Of a stretch of 34,676 nucleotides of DNA, positions 28,335 to 34,676 are shown piece by piece; the first letter of the stretch is position 1; every line of letters starts with the position of its first letter. The DNA comes from Phycisphaerae bacterium. GTDB lineage: Bacteria > Planctomycetota > Phycisphaerae > Sedimentisphaerales > Anaerohalosphaeraceae. Under the pieces are notes generated by a model. It saw only the letters and a program-made list of their open reading frames with translations. It had not been told where the DNA came from and made no database searches. The position numbers and the translations under genes were made by a program. The stretch spans positions 1 through 34,676 of the forward strand of contig JAOUFG010000016.1 in the NCBI GenBank assembly GCA_029858345.1, read 5' to 3'.

Positions 28335-28521
28335 GCACTGAAAGTGCATTGTAATTTAGCCCAGGGCAACGCCCTGGGTTGGTAAATCACACCAATAAAT
28401 TTCGCCCTGAAAGGGCAGGATAACAAGAGTTTTTATATCGCCCTTTCAGGGCGTATTCAGAAAGGGGGGCATCGGTACCCAGCCCGTTGGGCTGGGCTAT
28501 AATACACAGGCCTTTCAGGCC
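28335..28521. repeat. Head-to-head pair of 82-nt structured repeats (A-B-A / A'-B'-A' hairpins)
   Basis: 28335-28416 and 28440-28521 (rc) align without gaps at hairpins and spacers (11 nt and 25 nt). Confidence 0.85.
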
Positions 28522-28622
28522 ATTTATGGAATTTCCCTCTTTTTATCCGCGTGGGCTTCCGTCTTCGCTCTTCGAGCTGCGCCGGACAGGCCGCTCCACC
28601 CTACATGACTACATGACTGATT

Positions 28623-29603
28623 TCAAGACTGGGACCTTTTGCGAAATGTTGGATCAGAATCTAGTCCACCAATGAAATAAAAGCTGTGATGATAAGAATT
28701 TGAAACGTCTTCAATAAAAGACAAGGTGCCATAAAGGGAATTTCCATAATTATATTCTTCTGTGTTTACTTTGATAACGTTATCGCCAAAAATTTCACAT
28801 GCCTCGGCCTTATCAATTACAAAACCGTGATCTTTGTATGTGTAAACCAGCCTATTAGCGATTTTACTTGGGGAGTACTTGAGGTTTTGACTATGAGTAT
28901 CAAGCAGTCTTTCAGCATATTGCAAAGCTGATTCGGCTGATCTTTCATAGCAACCTAAATCAATCGGCTTAAGAGATAGATTCAGATAACGAGCGAACAT
29001 TTCAGATGTTTCAGGTTTTTCTTCGACGAGTTCGGCGATGTGCTTTACAGCATTTTTTAGCCCGAGAACGGGCATCCCATTAAGTTGTGGATCAATCGGT
29101 CCAAGCTCACTTAGTGAACCCATATGGATTTCATTTGCTGCGCAGCAAAGAAGAGTAGCGGCAGATTTGGCTCGACGAGGGACAACAACAGAAAAATCAC
29201 CGTCAGAGTATTCTCGGCAAAGCTTACCTATAAGATAAGCGGGGCCTACTGATCCACCATCTGAAAACAACACTAAGAGTATGGGTTTCTTTTTTTCAAA
29301 GTTTGCGACTGCACGGTATATTTTATCTATGTCTGACCTAACCATGGTAGTACCGTCGTGTAACACGATAATGTTGTATTTTTTCGTTAAAGAAGAATGC
29401 TCTTGAGACAAGTATTCCTTAAGGATATTGTCACGGTGTTTCTCCTGTTTCTCAGTTGCGTCTTCTTTAAATGAATCAAGTAAAGCAAAAAATACATCTC
29501 TAAAGTCTAATTGTTGTTTCTCTGTACCAGTATCCTTGCTAGTGGAAGTAGTGGTTTTTGCTTTTCCAGATTTAGATTTTGATGTTTTTTTCTTTGTTGC
29601 CAT
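28623..29603 (-). CDS. SDH-family Clp-fold serine proteinase-like protein
   Basis: LLVLFSDGGSVGPAYLIGKL, VVPRRAKSAATLLCCAANEIHMGSLSELGPIDPQ. GAGGA Shine-Dalgarno upstream. Confidence 0.8.
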   Translation of the reverse strand: MATKKKTSKSKSGKAKTTTSTSKDTGTEKQQLDFRDVFFALLDSFKEDATEKQEKHRDNILKEYLSQEHSSLTKKYNIIVLHDGTTMVRSDIDKIYRAVANFEKKKPILLVLFSDGGSVGPAYLIGKLCREYSDGDFSVVVPRRAKSAATLLCCAANEIHMGSLSELGPIDPQLNGMPVLGLKNAVKHIAELVEEKPETSEMFARYLNLSLKPIDLGCYERSAESALQYAERLLDTHSQNLKYSPSKIANRLVYTYKDHGFVIDKAEACEIFGDNVIKVNTEEYNYGNSLYGTLSFIEDVSNSYHHSFYFIGGLDSDPTFRKRSQS

Positions 29604-29720
29604 TGTTTCAATTCCTCAAAAAATAATGCTCAAATAGTATTGTGGAAGGGGAGCACAGGCATGCAATTAAGTATGTCTATGACAGCACCACCGTATGCTG
29701 CCCAGCCTTCTTTTCTTATT

Positions 29721-29767
29721 TCAAAAAGAGCCGAACCGGAAATGAACTCCGGTTCGGTTTGTTATTT
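29721..29767 (-). terminator. Rho-independent terminator downstream of nrdJ (possibly bidirectional)
   Basis: Stem CCGAACCGGA/TCCGGTTCGG; on - strand followed by CTCTTTTT. Confidence 0.7.
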
Positions 29768-29801
29768 TTTTCTCAAGTCTCATGCCTCGGGGCTCAAGTC
29801 T

Positions 29802-29855
29802 GTAAGAGTTCAAGCTTTAGCTTGTTTTGCGACACACTAAAGTGTGAACTCTTAC
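29802..29855. repeat. Cruciform-like element: 11-bp outer stem enclosing two hairpins, overlapping the nrdJ stop codon
   Basis: GTAAGAGTTCA / TGAACTCTTAC outer arms; inner CAAGCTTTAGCTTG and CACACTAAAGTGTG. Confidence 0.8.
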
Positions 29856-32800
29856 GAGCATCCCATGGAGTTTCCGCAGTTGAAGCATCGGTAGCAGGTT
29901 CCGTTTCTGACACAGATGCTGCCGCAGACGTCACAGGCGGGGGCGTCGTCCTGGAAGTGGTTGAACTGTTCGTTGAACTGGCCCATCGCCGCGGCCTGGG
30001 TACCGTCCGGATTGCTGATAACACTGGCCACCACCTCAACGGCGCGATCGGCGACCCTGCCAAAGCGGCCGCTCGCTGCCGAAACGGGGGATGTCCCGCT
30101 CTGCGGTTTTGGCGGCGCGGCAGGGGCGGGCTGTTTTTTCTGGAGCGACTTGGCCTCATCGATTTTTTTGGCCAGATCCTGCGTTTTCTGCACAAGCTGC
30201 TTGGCGGTGGTGTTGGTCTTACTCTCCGGCGCCGGAGCCGCGGGAGTGCGGTTGGGCGTGTTTTTTTCCGCGTAGCCGGGGATAAACTGGCAGCCCATCC
30301 AGCAGAAGATGTAGTCGATCAAGCTCTTGGCGAACGGGATGTTCTTGTTGGATGTCATGCCCGCCGGTTCAAAGCGGGCGTGGCGGAACTTATCGATCAG
30401 CGTAATCAGCGGCACGCCGTACTGCAATGACATCGATACGCAGGTGCCGACGACATCCATAAGCCCCCCGACGGTGCTGCCCTCCTTGGCCATAGTGATA
30501 AACAACTCACCAGGTTGACCGTCCTCGTACAACCCCACCGTCAGATAACCTTCATGACCAGCGACGGAGAATTTGTGAGTAATACTCTGTCGTGTTTCCG
30601 CCAACCTGCGGCGGAACGGACGGGGCGAAGCGATTTCCTCCGAAGCCGTCTTCTTTTTCTTGTCGCTGGTGTTCGAATCCGTGTTGACCGGCTGGAGACG
30701 TTTGGACCCGTCCCGGTAGATGGCGACGGCTTTGAGGCCCAGTTTCCAGCCCTCCATATATGCCGAAGCGATCTCTTCGGCGGTGCTTTCTTTCGGCATG
30801 TTGATCGTCTTGCTGATGGCACCGGACAGATACGGCTGTACAGCGGCCATCATTTTCAGATGTGCCTGATAGTGAATATGCCGGCTGCCGTTCTTGGCCT
30901 TGAAGGCACAGTCAAAGATCGGCAGATGCTCGGCTCTGAGCTTGTCGGCGGTTTCAATCGTGTCGTCGGCGTCGATCGTCTCGCAGATGGCCTTGAGGTC
31001 TTCGGGGCTGTAGCCGATGCGCTCCAGCGCCATCGGGACGGTCTGGTTGACGATCTTGAGCATGCCGCCGCCGGCGAGTATTTTGTACTTGACCAGCGCG
31101 ATGTCCGGCTCGACGCCGGTGGTATCGCAGTCCATCATAAAGCCGATGGTGCCGGTCGGGGCCAGCACGGTGGTTTGTGCGTTGCGGTAGCCGAACTGCT
31201 GGCCGGCGTCGAAGGCGTTGTCCCATGCGTCTTTGGCCTGGCTGAGCAGGTCGTTCGGGCAGTGCATCTCGGGGATGTTATAGGCGTGGTCCCGGTGCAT
31301 GGCGATGACGTTATGCATCGGTTCTTTGTTCTTTTCGTAACCGGCAAACGGGCCCTTGATCGCAGCCAGTTCGGCGCTGACGGTGTAGGCGGTACCGGTC
31401 AGGATCGCGGTAATGGCCGCGGCCCATGTGCGCGCCTGGTCGGAATCGTAAGGCATCGCCAGGCTCATCATCAGGCAGCCGAGATTGGCATAACCCAGTC
31501 CGAGCGGGCGGAAGTCGTGGCTGTTTTCGGTGATGCGCGCTTCCGGATAGCTGCCGTTGTCGACGAGGATTTCCTGCGCGATGATGAAAATGCGGATGGC
31601 CTGCTTGAAGCGTTCGATGTTGAATGTGCCGTCCTCGTTACGGAATTTCATCAGGTTCAGCGAGGCCAGGTTGCAGGCGGAATTATTGACGAACATGTAC
31701 TCGCTGCACGGATTCGAGGCGTTGATCGGGCCGGAATTCGGGCAGGTGTGCCATTTGTTAATCGTGCTGTGATATTGCAGGCCGGGGTCGCCGCAAACAC
31801 GGGTGCCTTCGGCGATCATATCCATGAGTTCGCGGGCGGACAGGTCCTCGATCTTTTCGCCTGAGGTGACGGAGCGGGTTGTCCATGTGCTGTCTTTTTC
31901 GACGGCCTCCATGAACTCGTCAGTCACGCGAACCGAGAGATTGGAGTTCTGGAACATAATGCTGTTGTAGGCATCGTCAGGCGTGTAGCCCTGGTCGATT
32001 AAAGCCCAGGCCTTCTTTTCTTCCTCGGTTTTGCAGGAGATAAAGTCCTTGATGTCCGGGTGGCCGATCATCAGCGACTGCATTTTTGCGGCACGGCGTG
32101 TTTTGCCGCCGGACTTGACGACCGCGGCGATCTGGTCATAGACGCGCATAAAGCTCAGCGGGCCGGAGGGTTTTCCGCCGCCGGAGAGCTTTTCCCTGCT
32201 GCTGCGAAGGGTTGACATGTCGGTGCCGGTGCCGGAGCCGTGCTTGAAGAGCATCGCCTCGCTGCGAGCCAGACGCATGATGTCGTCCATGGTGTCATCG
32301 ACGGATTGGATGAAACAGGCCGAGGCCTGTGGGTATTCATAGCTGCTGTTGCAGGGGACGGCCTTACCCTGAGCATCGTCCCAGCGGAAGTTGTGTTCAC
32401 TGCCGTTGACGCCATAAACATCATACAGACCAACGTTGAACCAGACCGGCGAGTTGAAAGCGCCGTACTGATTGACGCACAGCCAGGTCAGTTCGTTGTA
32501 GTAGATTTCGGCGTCTTCCGTTGTTTCAAAGTAGCCGTCTTTGAGTCCGCGGTCGGCGATGGCGCGGCTGACGCGGTGAACAAGCTGCTTGACGGAGTTT
32601 TCCCGCTGGCCGGAGTGGACATCGCCGTAAAAATACTTGCTTACGACAACCTTTGTCGCCAATTGGCTCCAGTTTTCGGGAACCTCAGCGTTTTTTTGCT
32701 CGAAAATAGTCTTGCCGGTCTCGTCGGCAATCTTTGCCTGGCGTTTTTCCCACTCAATTTCTTCGAATGGGTGCAGGCCGGGCGTCGAAAAATGCTGTTT

Positions 32801-32902
32801 TATTTTTAGCCCTTTTTTCTCTGCTTTTTTGCGATTTTCCCACGGTTTGCAGTCGGAATTAATCATGTTCTCATCTGCCTTCGGAATCCGTTCTTCGGAC
32901 AT
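29852..32902 (-). CDS. nrdJ: Adenosylcobalamin-dependent ribonucleoside-diphosphate reductase (class II)
   Basis: GSGTGTDMSTLRSSREKLSGGGKPSGPLSFM, NASNPCSEYMF, NLGCLMM, C-terminal zinc-ribbon-like CDVCGSICVRNGTCYRCFNCGNSMGCS. Confidence 0.95.
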   Translation of the reverse strand: MSEERIPKADENMINSDCKPWENRKKAEKKGLKIKQHFSTPGLHPFEEIEWEKRQAKIADETGKTIFEQKNAEVPENWSQLATKVVVSKYFYGDVHSGQRENSVKQLVHRVSRAIADRGLKDGYFETTEDAEIYYNELTWLCVNQYGAFNSPVWFNVGLYDVYGVNGSEHNFRWDDAQGKAVPCNSSYEYPQASACFIQSVDDTMDDIMRLARSEAMLFKHGSGTGTDMSTLRSSREKLSGGGKPSGPLSFMRVYDQIAAVVKSGGKTRRAAKMQSLMIGHPDIKDFISCKTEEEKKAWALIDQGYTPDDAYNSIMFQNSNLSVRVTDEFMEAVEKDSTWTTRSVTSGEKIEDLSARELMDMIAEGTRVCGDPGLQYHSTINKWHTCPNSGPINASNPCSEYMFVNNSACNLASLNLMKFRNEDGTFNIERFKQAIRIFIIAQEILVDNGSYPEARITENSHDFRPLGLGYANLGCLMMSLAMPYDSDQARTWAAAITAILTGTAYTVSAELAAIKGPFAGYEKNKEPMHNVIAMHRDHAYNIPEMHCPNDLLSQAKDAWDNAFDAGQQFGYRNAQTTVLAPTGTIGFMMDCDTTGVEPDIALVKYKILAGGGMLKIVNQTVPMALERIGYSPEDLKAICETIDADDTIETADKLRAEHLPIFDCAFKAKNGSRHIHYQAHLKMMAAVQPYLSGAISKTINMPKESTAEEIASAYMEGWKLGLKAVAIYRDGSKRLQPVNTDSNTSDKKKKTASEEIASPRPFRRRLAETRQSITHKFSVAGHEGYLTVGLYEDGQPGELFITMAKEGSTVGGLMDVVGTCVSMSLQYGVPLITLIDKFRHARFEPAGMTSNKNIPFAKSLIDYIFCWMGCQFIPGYAEKNTPNRTPAAPAPESKTNTTAKQLVQKTQDLAKKIDEAKSLQKKQPAPAAPPKPQSGTSPVSAASGRFGRVADRAVEVVASVISNPDGTQAAAMGQFNEQFNHFQDDAPACDVCGSICVRNGTCYRCFNCGNSMGCS

Positions 32903-33159
32903 ACTTACCTCCCTTTATAATACAAGATGTTGAATGATTATGGTTTCGAATAACAATATGTAGCCACTAGGTTACTACGTCAATATACCGTCCGCGGGTC
33001 GTGATGCAAGGGGTAAAAATTAAAAAAATTATGAGAATTTCGTTAGTGCTTGAAAATAAAAGATTAACAGATGAAAAAATTTTTTAAGGTCTGGAAACAC
33101 AAAATTCATCTTATTTTTATGCCATTTTGGCATAGATTTTACTTGGCTGCGATAAAATA

Positions 33160-34122
33160 TCACCCGACTTGACGTCTTTGGAACATCGCGATCGCAACCG
33201 ACAGAATCCCTCCTGCGTAAAGTACGGCGTAAATAAAGGCCATATACAAATACTTCATTGGAATGACCCCGGTTTCGTAAATCGCATCGCTGACCCAGAA
33301 AACCTGTAAATTCGGGGTTAAGATCTCCCCGATTTTGGCCCACAGATGCTGGTCGGCAAACCGCCCGAAAACCCAGTCGCTGATCAGGCCCAGTAAAAAG
33401 AATCCTACGCAAAAAGTCAGTGTCAGAACCTCGTTAAAGCGTGTGGAAAAAAGAATCGCCAGGGCCACTAAGCAGAACATGGCCAGCAAAAGCAGCAAAG
33501 AGGCGATGATGTCGAAGCGGTCAAAGTGGTTATCGGCGGGGTTAAACTTCCAATCCCTATCCACAAAGAATAAAAACAATATCCCAAAAGCCATAAAAAC
33601 AACGCTTAAAACGACGCCTGTCGACAGGAAGTTCCAGTCGTAAACATAGTTCATAAAAGAAGTTATGATAAGCGAAGCAAGAATGCCCGTGGCGACGGCG
33701 GTGATGACCGTCCAATCGATCTCGTCACTGGCTGTCTCGAGAACACCATGGCGAATCATCATCAAAAGGACCATCGTGATGAGTAAATGGGCCAAAGCGA
33801 CAGCGCCGCAGACCCCCAGAAACTTGCCAATGACGAAGGCAGGGCGGCTGATGGGCTTGGAAAGGACGGTTGTAATGGTGCCGGATTCAATTTCTTCGGT
33901 GATGGCCCCTGTCGAAGCGAAAACCGCAATGAACAAACCCGCCAGAAACAACGTAGATAGGCCTAATTCACGCAGTAACTTGATATCTTCGTCGAGGGTA
34001 TACATGCTGATGGCCGGAGCCAAAAACATTAAAAGCAATGAAAAGACGATAATCACTGTGTAGATGGGCTGACGCAGTGTATCGACGAATGTGTTTTTTG
34101 AGATTGCTAACAGTCGCAACAA
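33160..34122 (-). CDS. ABC-2 type transporter permease
   Basis: ISKNTFVDTLRQPIYTVIIVFSLLLM, TEEIESGTITTVLSKPISRPAFVIGKFLGV, multiple TM segments. Confidence 0.85.
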   Translation of the reverse strand: MLRLLAISKNTFVDTLRQPIYTVIIVFSLLLMFLAPAISMYTLDEDIKLLRELGLSTLFLAGLFIAVFASTGAITEEIESGTITTVLSKPISRPAFVIGKFLGVCGAVALAHLLITMVLLMMIRHGVLETASDEIDWTVITAVATGILASLIITSFMNYVYDWNFLSTGVVLSVVFMAFGILFLFFVDRDWKFNPADNHFDRFDIIASLLLLLAMFCLVALAILFSTRFNEVLTLTFCVGFFLLGLISDWVFGRFADQHLWAKIGEILTPNLQVFWVSDAIYETGVIPMKYLYMAFIYAVLYAGGILSVAIAMFQRRQVG

Positions 34123-34308
34123 GGGCTATTCCTTTATTCTAAGGGGTCTGTTTGTTTAATGAACCACTATTATTTTACGGATTATGCATATTTTGTAAAG
34201 ACGAAGATTGATTTTCAGAGCAATATTATTATAGTCTGTACAGTTTCGAAATGGTATTGTTCGGTCATCATATTATCAGAAATGCTAAAATAAGCCAGGA
34301 AAAGGATA

Positions 34309-34676
34309 TGAATTTATCGTCACGTAAGGCCAGAACCGTTTCGGTCGCCGCATTTGTTTTGAGTCTGTTCTTTTTTGTTTTCATGCTCATCTTTGGCGCC
34401 ATGACCGGAGTTTTGGGAATCTTTCTTTTGAGCTGGCATGTCTTTGCGGGGTTATTGGTATGGCTCGTGCTGCTTATCCAGTTTTATCAGCGAACCCTTG
34501 CGGAGCAGGAAAAGCTGGATATGAGCCAGTTGTCGAAGTCTTCTGATCAAGGGTCGATTTTTTCCGGGGACGGTAATCGCATGGCCATGCTGGCGGTGGC
34601 CCAGAAGCGCCTGGCGTTTCTGGAAAAATGGGTGATACCGATTTCTGCGGTTTTGATCGCTGTTTTTCAGGTAGCG
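34309..34676 (+). CDS. Putative membrane protein, N-terminal part (runs off the window)
   Basis: Open from ATG 34309 to the window end: MNLSSRKARTVSVAAFVLSLFFFVFMLIFGAMTGVLGIFLLSWHVFAGLLVWLVLLIQFYQRTLAEQEKL... Not in the ORF track because it is incomplete. Confidence 0.65.

Noticed and set aside
28335-28521. Possible CRISPR array at the repeat cluster
   Set aside because: No regular direct repeats with unique spacers; units are inverted hairpins with conserved spacers.
28551-28618. CTTCGCTCTTCGAGCTGCGCCGGACAGGCCGC plus tandem TACATGAC
   Set aside because: Looks like another intergenic repeat, but only one copy in the window, so no repeat call is supported.
30515-31864. 449-aa + strand ORF antisense to nrdJ
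   Set aside because: Mirror ORF caused by GC-rich codon bias of the well-supported nrdJ gene; no recognisable motifs.
33119-33133. ATGCCATTTTGGCAT hairpin downstream of the ABC permease
   Set aside because: Not followed by a U-run on the relevant strand, so not called a terminator; could be chance in AT-rich DNA.

Overview
The window is a 34.7-kb bacterial chromosomal segment. Gene content (lipoprotein sulfatase and fucosidase, FusA2-type EF-G, B12-dependent RNR) suggests a Planctomycetes/Phycisphaerae-like genome, but that is inference. Main blocks: (i) aroF-type DAHP synthase and a GT2/GT21-like glycosyltransferase; (ii) a sulfated-fucoside-type catabolic cluster (SSS symporter, GH29 fucosidase, exported mutarotase, sulfatase, URO-D-like protein) with a truncated gene at its 5' edge; (iii) a tyrosine recombinase and a divergent lipoprotein-galE-hexokinase operon; (iv) larE, tauE/safE, Rrf2, mntP, DUF1638; (v) an accessory/decay island at about 17.4-20.1 kb with an AbiE toxin-antitoxin pair, a 98-bp MITE-like element with a 4-bp target duplication, and an ORF that looks like a sigma-factor head fused to an unrelated tail; (vi) housekeeping genes (EF-G-like, nitrilase, argC, rpsI, rplM, GH13 amylase); (vii) an SDH-family Clp-fold protease, nrdJ and an ABC-2 permease. 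The most unusual signal is noncoding. Several families of structured palindromic repeats occur, especially two 82-nt copies in head-to-head orientation at 28335-28521 (hairpin order A-B-A / A'-B'-A'), with identical spacing and compensatory stem changes. Other repeats are a dispersed ~90-nt element (2.5, 25.7 and 27.7 kb) and a cruciform-like element overlapping the nrdJ stop codon. All product calls are from reading protein motifs; no database search was run.
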